Shown here: in pieces, positions 25,606 through 34,627 of the stretch
How positions within the stretch are numbered: position 1 is the first letter of the stretch
Layout: each line of letters begins with the position of its first letter
Origin: Sodalinema lacuna_A
GTDB taxonomy: Bacteria; Cyanobacteriota; Cyanobacteriia; Cyanobacteriales; Geitlerinemataceae
Length of the DNA: 64,000 bases
Reading direction: 5' to 3'
Assembly: GCA_900149785.2 (NCBI GenBank)
Contig: FSSI02000006.1
Span: 1 to 64,000, forward strand
The notes under the pieces: model-generated
Databases searched by the model: none
What the model was told of the DNA's origin: nothing
What the model saw: the letters and a program-made list of their open reading frames with translations, nothing else
Translations under genes and position numbers: made by a program

Positions 25606-25611
25606 AGTTCT

Positions 25612-26913
25612 TTATTTCACCATTCCTTCATATCGTTGCGAGATAACGTAAGTTTGAATTTGCTTGGCGGTTTCAATGGCAACCCCCACCAAAATCAACA
25701 AGGACGTTGCCCCAAATCCTTGAAACGTCGTCACCCGAGTCGCACTCTCAACGGCGGTCGGCACCGTCGCCACCAAACCTAGGAACACGGCCCCTAAGAA
25801 AGTTAACCGATTGAGAATCCGCTCAATATACTCACTGGTTGCCCGTCCAGGACGAATCCCCGGAATACTCGATCCCATTTTTTTCAAGTTCTGCGCCAAA
25901 TCCACAGGATTGAGAATCAAGGACGCATAGAAATAACTGAAAAACAGGATCAGCACCAGATAGAACGCCGCATAGAGCCAGGGAGTTGGACCACCGGGGC
26001 TGAGATACTCAGAAATCCGAATCAAGGTTGGATTGTTCGTTGCACCAGCAATAATTCCCGGCAAAATCAGGAAACTCGAAGCAAAAATGATCGGCATCAC
26101 GCCCCCCTGATTGAGACGCAGCGGCAGATAGTTCGTACGCTCACGGTAGAGACGACGACCCACCTGACGACGCGCCGAAATAATGGGAATGCGTCGAGCC
26201 CCTTCTTGGACAAAGACAATGCCAACAATGGTGATGAGGAACACCAGTAAGAGCAGAATCACGCGCCCAACCACCGATTGGTCTTGTTGAGCCAATTGAA
26301 TGGTGTTGCCCAACGAACCGGGTAACACCGCCACAATGTTGACAAAAATCAACAGAGAGGCACCATTGCCAATGCCACGCTCGGTAATTAACTCCGAGAC
26401 CCACATCACGAACATTGCACCGGTGACGAGGGCAATCATGGTCTGAGCCACAAACAGCGGCCCAGGATTATAGGCATAGGCACTCGTCCAGAGGGCGATA
26501 CCAATACTTTGCAGAATCGCAACCCCAAGGGCGATATAACGAGTAATCTGGGAAATCTTGCGTCGTCCGGCTTCCCCCTCGTTTTTCTGTAAATCTTCCA
26601 ACGTCGGCAAGGCCGCCGTCAGGAGCTGAATGGCGATCGAGGCGTTAATAAAGGGCAAAATCCCTAGAGCAAAAATCCCTAAGGTTTGTAACCCTCCCCC
26701 CGAAAACGCATCTAGGAGTCCCAAAAAGGGGCTACCCTGCAAATCGGCGGCGAAGCGCACTCGGTCAATACCGGGAACTGGAAGATAAATTCCCAGGCGG
26801 ACCACAAAAATTAACCCGATGGTCACCAGGATGCGGCCGCGAAGACCGGCCGCCTGGGCCATCTGCATAAATGTTTCTTGAGCCGTCGGCGCTTTATCTC
26901 GATTGACTACCAT
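25612..26913 (-). CDS. secY: Protein translocase subunit SecY
   Basis: A 433-residue inner/thylakoid membrane protein with ten predicted transmembrane helices, the pore of the Sec translocon. Typical motifs are GRILVTIGLIFVVRLGIYLP at the start, GGLQTLGIFALGILPFINAS (TM2), and GQRxIP-like QEGARRIPIISARRQVG in the cytoplasmic loop before TM6. It lies between rplO and adk as in other bacteria. Only ordinary family features are seen. Confidence 0.97.
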   Translation of the reverse strand: MVVNRDKAPTAQETFMQMAQAAGLRGRILVTIGLIFVVRLGIYLPVPGIDRVRFAADLQGSPFLGLLDAFSGGGLQTLGIFALGILPFINASIAIQLLTAALPTLEDLQKNEGEAGRRKISQITRYIALGVAILQSIGIALWTSAYAYNPGPLFVAQTMIALVTGAMFVMWVSELITERGIGNGASLLIFVNIVAVLPGSLGNTIQLAQQDQSVVGRVILLLLVFLITIVGIVFVQEGARRIPIISARRQVGRRLYRERTNYLPLRLNQGGVMPIIFASSFLILPGIIAGATNNPTLIRISEYLSPGGPTPWLYAAFYLVLILFFSYFYASLILNPVDLAQNLKKMGSSIPGIRPGRATSEYIERILNRLTFLGAVFLGLVATVPTAVESATRVTTFQGFGATSLLILVGVAIETAKQIQTYVISQRYEGMVK

Positions 26914-26970
26914 AACGGGAACCTCTAGCTGATACCTGTGAGCGTCGCTGCCATCGTCCTTGTCCTATCT

Positions 26971-27459
26971 CTACTCAGCGCTGTCAGCTTGAGTGCTGTT
27001 GTCAGAGGTGTTCCCAGTCACGAGTTCACAGCGACCGCCAGCGGCTTCAATTTTCTGACGGGCACTTTGAGTAAAGGCCGCCGCTGTCACGGTCAGAGCA
27101 ACTGTCAACTCACCATCACCTAAGATTTTTAGGGGACCTTGGGGGGCGTTAACAATCTTTGCATCCAGCACGGAGGCCAAGGTGACGTCGCTGTTAGCGT
27201 CGAGTGAGGCCAGTTGACCCACATTAACAACAGTGTACTGTTTCGGATTAATAACCGTAAAGTGCTTGAGCTTCGGTACGCGGCGGTATAGAGGCATTTG
27301 ACCCCCTTCAAATCCCGGTCGGGTGCCGCCACCGGAGCGAGATTTTTGACCGCGCATTCCTTTGCCGCAGCTTGCTCCTTGTCCGGCAGCAATCCCACGA
27401 CCGAGACGACGGCGGCGTTTTTTAGAGCCGGGTTGCGGCTGAACGTCTTGTAATCTCAT
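26971..27459 (-). CDS. rplO: Ribosomal protein uL15
   Basis: A 162-residue uL15. The glycine-rich N-terminus (KKRRRRLGRGIAAGQGASCG) and the RPGFEGGQMPLYRRVPK motif are diagnostic. A short polar tail after residue 150 is slightly longer than in many species. It precedes secY; rpmD (L30), found here in many bacteria, is absent as usual for cyanobacteria. Confidence 0.96.
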   Translation of the reverse strand: MRLQDVQPQPGSKKRRRRLGRGIAAGQGASCGKGMRGQKSRSGGGTRPGFEGGQMPLYRRVPKLKHFTVINPKQYTVVNVGQLASLDANSDVTLASVLDAKIVNAPQGPLKILGDGELTVALTVTAAAFTQSARQKIEAAGGRCELVTGNTSDNSTQADSAE

Positions 27460-27586
27460 GATGTATAACAGTGAACAGTGAACAGTTTGGTTGGGGCGTG
27501 CCGATAGGGTCGCCCGTTAGGAAACAGCGAACCCTGGGGTCAACTGTTAACCGGATTTGGGGATTGAGTTCGGACTAGAGCGGTCT

Positions 27587-28120
27587 TTAGGAAAAGACTT
27601 GCTCAAGCGGAATATCCCGTTCTTTGGCCACATCGCCAAAGGTGCGTAAGGCCGAGAGTCCATCGACGGCGGCGCGAGCATTGTTTAGGGGGTTACTCGA
27701 CCCGAGTTGTTTAGCCAGGATATTACGAACACCGGCTAATTCGAGGACGGTCCGAACGGCTCCCCCGGCAATTACCCCAGTACCGGCGGACGCGGGACGC
27801 ATCATGACGCGAGCGCCTCCAGCTTCTCCGTTAATGCGGTGGGGAATGGAACTAGCTTTGTTGAGGGGGACCGTAACGGTATGTTTTTTGGCATCGGCGA
27901 CACCTTTTTTGACGGCACCGATGACATCACCGGCTTTACCCACCCCCACACCGACTTGTCCTCGTTCATTACCAACGACAACAATGGCGCGGAAGCTGAG
28001 TTTTTTACCACCCTTGACCACTTTGGTGACGCGGCGAATTTGGACGACGCGCTCTTGCCATTCGGAGTCTTTTTCGCGGTTACGGTTGCCTTTTTTGCGA
28101 CGATCGCGTTGTTCTGCCAT
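27587..28120 (-). CDS. rpsE: Ribosomal protein uS5
   Basis: A 177-residue uS5, which takes part in decoding fidelity and mRNA helicase activity of the 30S. It contains the double-stranded RNA-binding fold start EWQERVVQIRRVTKVVKGGK and the GVGVGKAGDVIGAVKKGV loop, then the AGTGVIAGGAVRTVLELAGV domain. A lysine/arginine-rich N-terminus precedes these. Order rplR-rpsE-rplO is canonical. Confidence 0.97.
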   Translation of the reverse strand: MAEQRDRRKKGNRNREKDSEWQERVVQIRRVTKVVKGGKKLSFRAIVVVGNERGQVGVGVGKAGDVIGAVKKGVADAKKHTVTVPLNKASSIPHRINGEAGGARVMMRPASAGTGVIAGGAVRTVLELAGVRNILAKQLGSSNPLNNARAAVDGLSALRTFGDVAKERDIPLEQVFS

Positions 28121-28158
28121 GTTGGATCCTGTCGTGCGTAGTACGTTTGAGAGACGTT

Positions 28159-28521
28159 TTAGAACTGAAGACCCGCTTCACGAGCGGCTTCAGCTAAGGC
28201 TTGCACTCGACCGTGATAGAGGTTGCCCCCGCGATCGAATACAACTTTGTCAATGCCTTTGTCCTGAAGGCGTTTGGCGAGAAGTTCACCAACTTTTGCC
28301 GAAGCTTCACAGGTGGCGCTTCCCGAGAGGTTGGCCCGTAAATCGGGATCGAGGGTAGACGCGGTAGCTAGGGTGTGATGTTGGGTATCATCAATCGCCT
28401 GGACATAAATGTGCTGGTTAGAACGGAAGACAGCCACTCTCGGGCGTTCCGTCGTTCCCTGCACTTTACGGCGAATCCGACGATGTCGGCGATGGGTGGA
28501 CTGCTTTCGGGTCAGTTTCAT
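28159..28521 (-). CDS. rplR: Ribosomal protein uL18
   Basis: A 120-residue uL18 that binds 5S rRNA. The basic N-terminus (MKLTRKQSTHRRHRRIRRKV) is followed by RPRVAVFRSNQHIYVQAIDD, and the C-terminus ends FDRGGNLYHGRVQALAEAAR, all standard. It lies between rplF and rpsE. Confidence 0.97.
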   Translation of the reverse strand: MKLTRKQSTHRRHRRIRRKVQGTTERPRVAVFRSNQHIYVQAIDDTQHHTLATASTLDPDLRANLSGSATCEASAKVGELLAKRLQDKGIDKVVFDRGGNLYHGRVQALAEAAREAGLQF

Positions 28522-28599
28522 AGTGACAATAGGGAATCGGCGTTTGAAAAGCCTAGAAGTAACGGAAAATTAAAAGCCTGAGGGCATCGCCAGAGGAAA

Positions 28600-29142
28600 T
28601 TATTTTTTCCCGGCTTTCCCGGCTTTACGACGGATTTGTTCGCCAGCGTAGCGAATCCCTTTGCCTTTATAGACTTCAGGGGGACGCACGCCACGAATTT
28701 GAGCGGCGACGTTACCAACGATTTCTTTGTTAATCCCTTTAACAATGACGTTGGTGTTACTTTCGACGCTGATATCAATGCCCTCAGGCGGATTGAGTTC
28801 AAAGGGCTGACTGTAGCCAACATTGAGAATTAGTTTCCGGCCTTGGACTTGGGCACGATAGCCCACACCTTGAATTTCGAGTCGTCGTTCAAAGCCTTTG
28901 GAGACCCCATCGACCATGTTGGCCAGAAGGGTACGGCTGAGTCCATGACGAGCGCGGGATGGACGGGACTCATCGCGACGGGTCACCAGGAGCGTTCCGT
29001 CGTCTTCCTGGGTGAAGCTAACTTCGCGGGGGAAGTCTCGTGAGAGTTCCCCTAGGGGACCTTTGACGGACACGGCTTGTCCGTCAATGTTAACGGTGAC
29101 GTTCTTCGGAACGGGTATAGGACGTTTGCCAATTCGAGACAT
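28600..29142 (-). CDS. rplF: Ribosomal protein uL6
   Basis: A 180-residue uL6 made of two duplicated folds near the factor-binding site. It starts MSRIGKRPIPVPKNVTVNID and has the late signature RPPEVYKGKGIRYAGEQIRR with a lysine-rich tail. It follows rpsH and precedes rplR in the spc operon. Confidence 0.97.
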   Translation of the reverse strand: MSRIGKRPIPVPKNVTVNIDGQAVSVKGPLGELSRDFPREVSFTQEDDGTLLVTRRDESRPSRARHGLSRTLLANMVDGVSKGFERRLEIQGVGYRAQVQGRKLILNVGYSQPFELNPPEGIDISVESNTNVIVKGINKEIVGNVAAQIRGVRPPEVYKGKGIRYAGEQIRRKAGKAGKK

Positions 29143-29209
29143 TGCGGTTTCTCTGCGGTTGTCTTACGGGTGGAACGGGATGAGAGACGGGTGCAACTAG
29201 CCCTGAGGT

Positions 29210-29611
29210 CTAGTAGACGTAGCAGAGAACTTCTCCGCCAACGCCTTGGCGACGGGCCTCGCGATCGGTCATGATCCCGTGGGAGGTGGAAATGATGGCA
29301 ACACCGATTCCGCCTAAGATGCGGGGGAGTTCTTTCCGGTTGGAATAGACTCGTAAGCCCGGCTTGCTGACGCGCTTAAGCTTCTTGATGGTGGGTTGAC
29401 GATGTTTGCCTTTGTACTTGAGTGAGATGACGATATGGCGGTTGATGCCTTCGCCGTCTTCTGTGAAATTTGAAATGAAGCCTTCGTCTTGTAAGACTTG
29501 GGCAATGCTGCGCGTCATCTTGGTGGACGGCACTTGCGTCGTGTCGTGCCGCGCCAAGGTTGAATTGCGAATGCGCGTCAGCATATCTGCAATGGTGTCG
29601 TTAGCCGCCAT
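29210..29611 (-). CDS. rpsH: Ribosomal protein uS8
   Basis: A 133-residue uS8, a primary 16S rRNA-binding protein. It begins MAANDTIADMLTRIRNSTLA and ends with the GVAIISTSHGIMTDREARRQ and GGEVLCYVY signatures. It directly follows rplE; rpsN (S14) is missing between them, the normal cyanobacterial state. Confidence 0.97.
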   Translation of the reverse strand: MAANDTIADMLTRIRNSTLARHDTTQVPSTKMTRSIAQVLQDEGFISNFTEDGEGINRHIVISLKYKGKHRQPTIKKLKRVSKPGLRVYSNRKELPRILGGIGVAIISTSHGIMTDREARRQGVGGEVLCYVY

Positions 29612-29634
29612 AGTTTCCTCTTATCTAACCTGCC

Positions 29635-30180
29635 TCAATTACTGCGGAAGGGCATTCCCATTTCCTTGAGCAAAGCACGACCTTCTTCGTCGTTATTTGC
29701 TGTGGTGACAATTGAAATGTCCATCCCCCGCAACTGGTCAATACTGTCGTAATCCACTTCGGGGAAGATCAATTGTTCTCGGACCCCAAGGGTGTAGTTG
29801 CCTCGACCATCAAAACTTTTGGGACTAATGCCACGAAAGTCGCGAATCCGGGGTAGGGAAATGCTGATCAGTCGGTCGAGGAAGGCATACATCCGTTCTC
29901 GACGGAGCGTTACCATGACCCCGACGGGCATTCCTTCGCGGACTTTAAAGCCAGCAATGGATTTTTTAGCACGAGTGACCACAGGTTTTTGTCCGGTGAT
30001 GACGGCTAATTCCCGCAAGGAGGATTCAAGGGCTTTGGCGTTTTGGGACGCTTCACCCAAGCCTCGGTTAACGGTGATTTTAGACAGTCGGGGGACTTGG
30101 TGGATGTTCTCGTAGTTAAACTCGGATTTGAGCTTCGGAACAATGGTCTCTAAGTAGAGGGTTTTGAGTCGCTGTGTCAT
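29635..30180 (-). CDS. rplE: Ribosomal protein uL5
   Basis: A 181-residue uL5, which binds 5S rRNA and contacts the P-site tRNA. Conserved segments are the NRGLGEASQNAKALESSL helix, RAKKSIAGFKVREGMPVG and the late FRGISPKSFDGRGNYTLG and TTANNDEEGRALLKEMGMPF. It follows rplX. Confidence 0.97.
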   Translation of the reverse strand: MTQRLKTLYLETIVPKLKSEFNYENIHQVPRLSKITVNRGLGEASQNAKALESSLRELAVITGQKPVVTRAKKSIAGFKVREGMPVGVMVTLRRERMYAFLDRLISISLPRIRDFRGISPKSFDGRGNYTLGVREQLIFPEVDYDSIDQLRGMDISIVTTANNDEEGRALLKEMGMPFRSN

Positions 30181-30252
30181 GATCGTGATGTCTCGATGAT
30201 GTCCTGGTCTGGGTCAGGACTGGGGTCGGGGTGCGATCGCCCGAGTTGATGG

Positions 30253-30606
30253 TTAGTCAATGATTTCGCCAGTTTTTTTGAGCTTTCTAACTTTACGACC
30301 GTCTTCGGTAAAGGTATAGCAAGCCCGACTGGCCACTTTTTCTTTATTGGAGTAGAGCATGACATTGGAGCTGTGAACCGGGGCTTCATAGGTATTGATG
30401 CTACCGGATTCACCCTCTTGGGTGGGTTTGACATGCTTGGTGCGAATGTTGACGCCTTTGACAATCACCTGACTGGTTTCAGGGATGGCTCGCAGGATTT
30501 CGCCGACTTTACCTTTATCTTTACCGGCAATCAGTTGGACGGTATCGCCGGTTTTGACGTGCATTTTGTGGCGAACGGGGGTGGTTTGGCGTTGTTTTTT
30601 AGCCAT
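30253..30606 (-). CDS. rplX: Ribosomal protein uL24
   Basis: A 117-residue uL24, an assembly initiator at the 50S exit tunnel. The KOW motif reads HVKTGDTVQLIAGKDKGKVG, followed by VIVKGVNIRTKHVKPTQEGE. The start abuts the rplN stop without a gap, indicating coupled translation. Confidence 0.97.
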   Translation of the reverse strand: MAKKQRQTTPVRHKMHVKTGDTVQLIAGKDKGKVGEILRAIPETSQVIVKGVNIRTKHVKPTQEGESGSINTYEAPVHSSNVMLYSNKEKVASRACYTFTEDGRKVRKLKKTGEIID

Positions 30607-30972
30607 TTATAGGACCTCCGGCGCGAGGGATACAATTTTAGTGAAGTTTCTCTCCCGCAGTTCCCGGGCCACGGGTCCGAAGACGCGGGTGCCTCGGGGA
30701 TTTCCTTCGGGGTTGACAATCACGGCGGCGTTGTCATCAAAGCGAATGCTCATACCGCTTTCCCGCAAAAGATTTTTACGGGTGCGGACGATGACGGCGC
30801 GCACGATGTCCGATTTTTTGATGGGCATATTGGGAAGTGCGTCTTTGACGACGGCGATCACAGTGTCGCCAACGTGGGCATAACGACGATTCCCCCCGAG
30901 GACACGGATGCACATGAGCTTCCGCGCCCCGCTGTTGTCAGCTACATTGAGGTAGGTTTCTTTTTGAATCAC
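30607..30972 (-). CDS. rplN: Ribosomal protein uL14
   Basis: A 121-residue uL14 at the subunit interface. It begins MIQKETYLNVADNSGARKLM and contains the VRAVIVRTRKNLLRESGMSI stretch and GTRVFGPVARELRERNFTKI near the end. It lies between rpsQ and rplX as in the S10/spc order. Confidence 0.97.
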   Translation of the reverse strand: MIQKETYLNVADNSGARKLMCIRVLGGNRRYAHVGDTVIAVVKDALPNMPIKKSDIVRAVIVRTRKNLLRESGMSIRFDDNAAVIVNPEGNPRGTRVFGPVARELRERNFTKIVSLAPEVL

Positions 30973-31026
30973 GGTCGGTCTCCCTTATGGGGGGTTCGGT
31001 GAACAAGGGAATGGCTCAGGGGAGGG

Positions 31027-31278
31027 TTATACTCCGCTGGCGTGGCTGAGGGTTTCGACGATTACCCAGCGTTTTTGTTTGCTCAGAGGGCGGGATTCAC
31101 GAATACGGACGCGATCGCCCTCGTTGCAGTCGTTGTTTTCGTCGTGGGCTTTATAGCGACGAGTCTGAACCATCGTTTTCCCATATTTGGGGTGAGGAAC
31201 CCGAGTTTCTACAGCAACAACAACGGTTTTATCCATTTTGTTGCTGACGACGGTGCCAATTCTTTCTTTAACTGCCAT
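31027..31278 (-). CDS. rpsQ: Ribosomal protein uS17
   Basis: An 83-residue uS17 starting at the ATG at 31278 (MAVKERIGTVVSNKMDKTVV); the open frame extends nine codons further but without homology. The OB fold contains HPKYGKTMVQTRRYKAHDE and the RIRESRPLSKQKRWVIVE segment, all typical. It lies between rpmC and rplN. Confidence 0.96.
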   Translation of the reverse strand: MAVKERIGTVVSNKMDKTVVVAVETRVPHPKYGKTMVQTRRYKAHDENNDCNEGDRVRIRESRPLSKQKRWVIVETLSHASGV

Positions 31279-31338
31279 AACAAATGGGGATGAGAGATGT
31301 ATCAAGGGAGTGAAGGGGTGACAGTGAACTCACTGCTC

Positions 31339-31701
31339 CTACTCCTCTTCGCTGGCGGTCTCAACGGCGGTTTCGGCGGCGGTTTCAGCGGCAGCTTCAG
31401 AAGGAGCTGGAGCCGCTTCGGTGGTTTCAACAACCGGCGTGGACTGAGTGGAAACCTCAGGAGCCGCTTGAGAAGCCGCTTGAGAAGCCGCTTCTGCCGC
31501 TGCTTGGCGCTTGAGTTCCCCTTCGACCGTCAGCAGTTGAGCCAAACGATGGCGCAGATGTTTGAACTGGTGGGTTTTCTCTAACTGTCCGGTGGCTTGT
31601 TGTAAGCGCAGATCAAACAGTTGCTTCTTAACGTCAAGAACCTGCTCGTTGAGTTGTTCAGCCGAGAGGTTGCGGACCTCTTCGATTTGGGGTAGAGCCA
31701 T
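31339..31701 (-). CDS. rpmC: Ribosomal protein uL29 with Ala/Glu-rich C-terminal extension
   Basis: Start at the ATG at 31701 (MALPQIEEVRNLSAEQLNEQ), giving 120 residues. Residues 1-68 form the ordinary two-helix uL29 (DVKKQLFDLRLQQATGQLEK and the KHLRHRLAQLLTVE signature). A further 50 or so residues of low complexity follow, rich in Ala, Glu, Ser and Thr and ending in SEEE. uL29 normally has 60-75 residues. It sits beside the exit tunnel, so the acidic tail would protrude where nascent-chain factors dock. The region is in frame and intact. Confidence 0.93.
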   Translation of the reverse strand: MALPQIEEVRNLSAEQLNEQVLDVKKQLFDLRLQQATGQLEKTHQFKHLRHRLAQLLTVEGELKRQAAAEAASQAASQAAPEVSTQSTPVVETTEAAPAPSEAAAETAAETAVETASEEE

Positions 31702-31708
31702 AGTGGTT

Positions 31709-32122
31709 TTACTCTCCTTCGCGCTTGATAAACTTGGTCTTAATGGGCAACTTAAAGGATGCCAAGCGCATCGCTTCCCGAGCGGTTTCCTCGGGAACCC
31801 CGGCGATTTCAAACATCATGCGACCGGGTTTGACCACGGCGACCCAAAATTCAGGGTTCCCTTTACCAGAACCCATCCGGGTTTCAGCAGGGCGCATCGT
31901 CACGGGTTTGTCGGGAAACAGGCGAATCCAGATTTTTCCCCCGCGTCGGATGTAGCGGGTCATCGCACGACGACTGGCTTCGATTTGGCGGGAGGTAATC
32001 CAGGACGGTTCTAAGGCCTGGAGTCCGAAATCACCGAAATCAACGGTGTTCCCACGGGTTGCTAAGCCGCGCATCCGCCCGCGATGTTGTTTGCGGAATT
32101 TAGTACGTTTGGGACTAAGCAT
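31709..32122 (-). CDS. rplP: Ribosomal protein uL16
   Basis: A 137-residue uL16 starting MLSPKRTKFRKQHRGRMRGL at 32122 (the two upstream codons are probably not used). It has GDFGLQALEPSWITSRQIEA and the RMGSGKGNPEFWVAVVKPG loop that reaches the peptidyl transferase region. It is followed by rpmC after 7 bp. Confidence 0.96.
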   Translation of the reverse strand: MLSPKRTKFRKQHRGRMRGLATRGNTVDFGDFGLQALEPSWITSRQIEASRRAMTRYIRRGGKIWIRLFPDKPVTMRPAETRMGSGKGNPEFWVAVVKPGRMMFEIAGVPEETAREAMRLASFKLPIKTKFIKREGE

Positions 32123-32189
32123 GATCAACGGATCAAACGGTGGACAAGGGCAGGATGGGTCTCACAATTGCCGAAGCAATTGCTGAGGC

Positions 32190-32918
32190 TTATCCTTCGT
32201 TGGAACGGTCTTCAAATTGGCGACGACGCTGTTGGCGACGACGGGGTTGGGGGGCGCTCGGAGCTGGTTTATCGGTTTGTCCGGGCAGAATTTCGCCTTT
32301 AAAAATCCAGACTTTGACGCCCAAGATGCCGTACACGGTACGAGCGGTGCGGTAGCTATAGTCGATGTCAGCCCGCAGGGTATGCAGGGGCACTCGACCT
32401 TCGCGTGTCCATTCGGTTCGGGCAATTTCTGCACCGTTGAGTCGTCCAGACACTTGCACTTTGATGCCTTCGACGCCAGCGCGCTGAGCCCGTTGGATGG
32501 CTTGGCGGACAACTCGTCGGAAGGAGACCCGACGTTCGAGTTGCTGGGCAATGTATTCGGCAATCAAGCCAGAGTCGGCGTCAACTCGGGCCACTTCAAC
32601 GACGTTGATGCGGATTTGACGGTTGGTTCCGCCGAGTTGCGCTTGTAGGTTGGTTCGTAGGCTCTCAATGCCACTGCCACCACGACCGACGACCACACCG
32701 GGACGGGCGGTGCGAATTTCGAGGTCCACTTGGTCGGCTTTGCGCTCGATGTGGACTTCGGAAATGCCGGCATTATTGAGATTTTTACTGATATAGTCCC
32801 GAATCAGACGGTCTTCGCGCAGCAGTTCGGGATAGCGTTTGCTATCGGCAAACCACCGTGAGCGGTGCTCTTGGGTGATCCCAAGGCGAAAACCTGTTGG
32901 GTGAATCTTTTGTCCCAC
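32190..32918 (-). CDS. rpsC: Ribosomal protein uS3
   Basis: A 242-residue uS3 forming part of the mRNA entry channel. It begins MGQKIHPTGFRLGITQEHRS; the KH domain signature VVGRGGSGIESLRTNL and the RTEWTREGRVPLHTLRADID segment are intact. The C-terminus is a basic RRRQQRRRQ tail. Gene order rplV-rpsC-rplP is canonical. Confidence 0.97.
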   Translation of the reverse strand: MGQKIHPTGFRLGITQEHRSRWFADSKRYPELLREDRLIRDYISKNLNNAGISEVHIERKADQVDLEIRTARPGVVVGRGGSGIESLRTNLQAQLGGTNRQIRINVVEVARVDADSGLIAEYIAQQLERRVSFRRVVRQAIQRAQRAGVEGIKVQVSGRLNGAEIARTEWTREGRVPLHTLRADIDYSYRTARTVYGILGVKVWIFKGEILPGQTDKPAPSAPQPRRRQQRRRQFEDRSNEG

Positions 32919-32935
32919 GAGTGTCGAGTCCTCTC

Positions 32936-33298
32936 TTAGTCTTCTTCGTAGTCAGGCGCCACTGCCACAGTGATATGGCAGGTGGGTCGGCGAATGGCAT
33001 AGGCGCGACCCTGAGCGCGGGGGCGGTAGCGTTTTAGACCGGGTCCTTCGTCGGCGAAGGCTTCGCTGACGATTAGGGTTTGGGGGTCGAGTCCTTGGTT
33101 ATGCTCGGCGTTAGCCACGGCAGAGCGTAGGACTTTCAGCACAGGCTCACAGGCGCGATAGGGCATGAACTCCAGGATAATCAGTGCTTCCCGATAGGAG
33201 CGACCTCGAACTTGGTCGAGGACACGACGCACTTTTTTGGGGGACATGCGGACGTAACGCGCGATCGCCTTCACTTGTTCAGTGGTATCGACAGCCAT
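32936..33298 (-). CDS. rplV: Ribosomal protein uL22
   Basis: A 120-residue uL22 whose hairpin lines the exit tunnel. Conserved parts are ARYVRMSPKKVRRVLDQVRG and the KRYRPRAQGRAYAIRRPTCH hairpin tip. It has a short acidic C-terminus and precedes rpsC. Confidence 0.97.
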   Translation of the reverse strand: MAVDTTEQVKAIARYVRMSPKKVRRVLDQVRGRSYREALIILEFMPYRACEPVLKVLRSAVANAEHNQGLDPQTLIVSEAFADEGPGLKRYRPRAQGRAYAIRRPTCHITVAVAPDYEED

Positions 33299-33324
33299 CA
33301 GGCTTCTCCTTACTCGTTTTCAGG

Positions 33325-33603
33325 TTATCGGCGGATTTTCTTATCGCTTTTGGCGTGACCTCGGAAGGTGCGCGTCGGGGCGAATTCTCCGAGTTTGTGT
33401 CCAACCATCTGCTCGTTGACGTAAACGGGGACATGAGCCCGTCCGTTATGGACGGCGACGGTATGTCCAATCATTTGCGGGACGATGGTCGAGGCACGAG
33501 ACCAGGTCTTGATGACCTGTTTTTCGTTTTTGGCGTTGAGGGCCTCGAGTTTCTTCATCAAGCTATCGGCGATGAAGGGGCCTTTTTTTAGCGATCGACT
33601 CAT
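33325..33603 (-). CDS. rpsS: Ribosomal protein uS19
   Basis: A 92-residue uS19 starting at the ATG at 33603 (MSRSLKKGPFIADSLMKKLE). The longer open frame upstream lacks homology. HNGRAHVPVYVNEQMVGHKL and FAPTRTFRGHAKSDKKIRR are the family's signatures in the 30S head. It lies between rplB and rplV. Confidence 0.96.
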   Translation of the reverse strand: MSRSLKKGPFIADSLMKKLEALNAKNEKQVIKTWSRASTIVPQMIGHTVAVHNGRAHVPVYVNEQMVGHKLGEFAPTRTFRGHAKSDKKIRR

Positions 33604-33692
33604 AGGTATTGCAAACAGGGGGATAAACGGGGGGTGTCCAGCGGACAAAACAAAGCTTGCCCCAAAGGGCTTGACAAAAATACGAGAATATG

Positions 33693-34556
33693 TTAACTCT
33701 CGCGTCCGCCCCGGCTCCGTTTGGAGGTCTTCCGGCGACGCCGCACCACGTATTTGCTGCTCTGTTTGTTTTTCTTGCGGGTTTTCATGCCCAAGGTGGG
33801 TTTACCCCAAGGAGTGACCGGACCGCTGCGACCAATGGGGGCGCGGCCTTCACCACCACCATGAGGGTGGTCTACTGGGTTCATGACGCTGCCTCGAACT
33901 TGAGGACGACGACCTTTCCAGCGGGTACGGCCGGCTTTACCGAGGGTTAGGTTTCTCGCGTCGGCGTTGCCCACTTGGCCGATGGTGGCGTAGCATTCAC
34001 GGCGCACCATGCGAACTTCCGTCGAAGGCAGTTTCAGGGTGACGAAGTTACCTTCTTTAGCCACGAGCTGAGCGCTCGTTCCGGCAGCGCGGACGATTTG
34101 TCCACCGCGTCCGGGGTTGAGTTCAACGTTGTGAACGGTGGTCCCTAACGGAATGTTTGCCAGGGGTAGAGCATTGCCGACTTCGATGGGAGCCTCGGGA
34201 CCGGAAACAATCCGGGTTCCAACGGCGAGTCCCGTCGGGTGCAGGATGTAACGCTTTTCACCGTCGAGGTAATGCAGGAGAGCAATGCGGGCGTTACGGT
34301 TGGGGTCGTATTCAATCTGAGCGACTTTGGCGGGAATGTTATGTTTGTCCCGTCGGAAGTCAATCACACGATAACGACGTTTGTGTCCACCACCACGATG
34401 GCGGCAGGTAATCACGCCTCGGTTATTGCGACCTTTGGCGCGGTGTTTGGATTTGGTAAGGCTCTTTTCGGGCTTATCGCGGGTAATGGTCTCGAAGTCC
34501 GAAACGGTCGCCTGTCGAGTTCCCGGAGTATAAGGGCGGTATGAGCGAATACCCAT
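33693..34556 (-). CDS. rplB: Ribosomal protein uL2
   Basis: A 287-residue uL2, one of the primary 23S rRNA-binding proteins, needed for peptidyl transfer and subunit association. It starts MGIRSYRPYTPGTRQATVSD and carries the RGVITCRHRGGGHKRRYRVI box and the GSVMNPVDHPHGGGEGRAPI signature that includes the functionally important histidine. It lies between rplW and rpsS. Confidence 0.97.
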   Translation of the reverse strand: MGIRSYRPYTPGTRQATVSDFETITRDKPEKSLTKSKHRAKGRNNRGVITCRHRGGGHKRRYRVIDFRRDKHNIPAKVAQIEYDPNRNARIALLHYLDGEKRYILHPTGLAVGTRIVSGPEAPIEVGNALPLANIPLGTTVHNVELNPGRGGQIVRAAGTSAQLVAKEGNFVTLKLPSTEVRMVRRECYATIGQVGNADARNLTLGKAGRTRWKGRRPQVRGSVMNPVDHPHGGGEGRAPIGRSGPVTPWGKPTLGMKTRKKNKQSSKYVVRRRRKTSKRSRGGRES

Positions 34557-34627
34557 AGTATTGACCTCGGCTGGGGTTTGCTAAGTAAGGACCGATTGGT
34601 GTTAAAGGTCTGGGTGACGGGTCTGGG

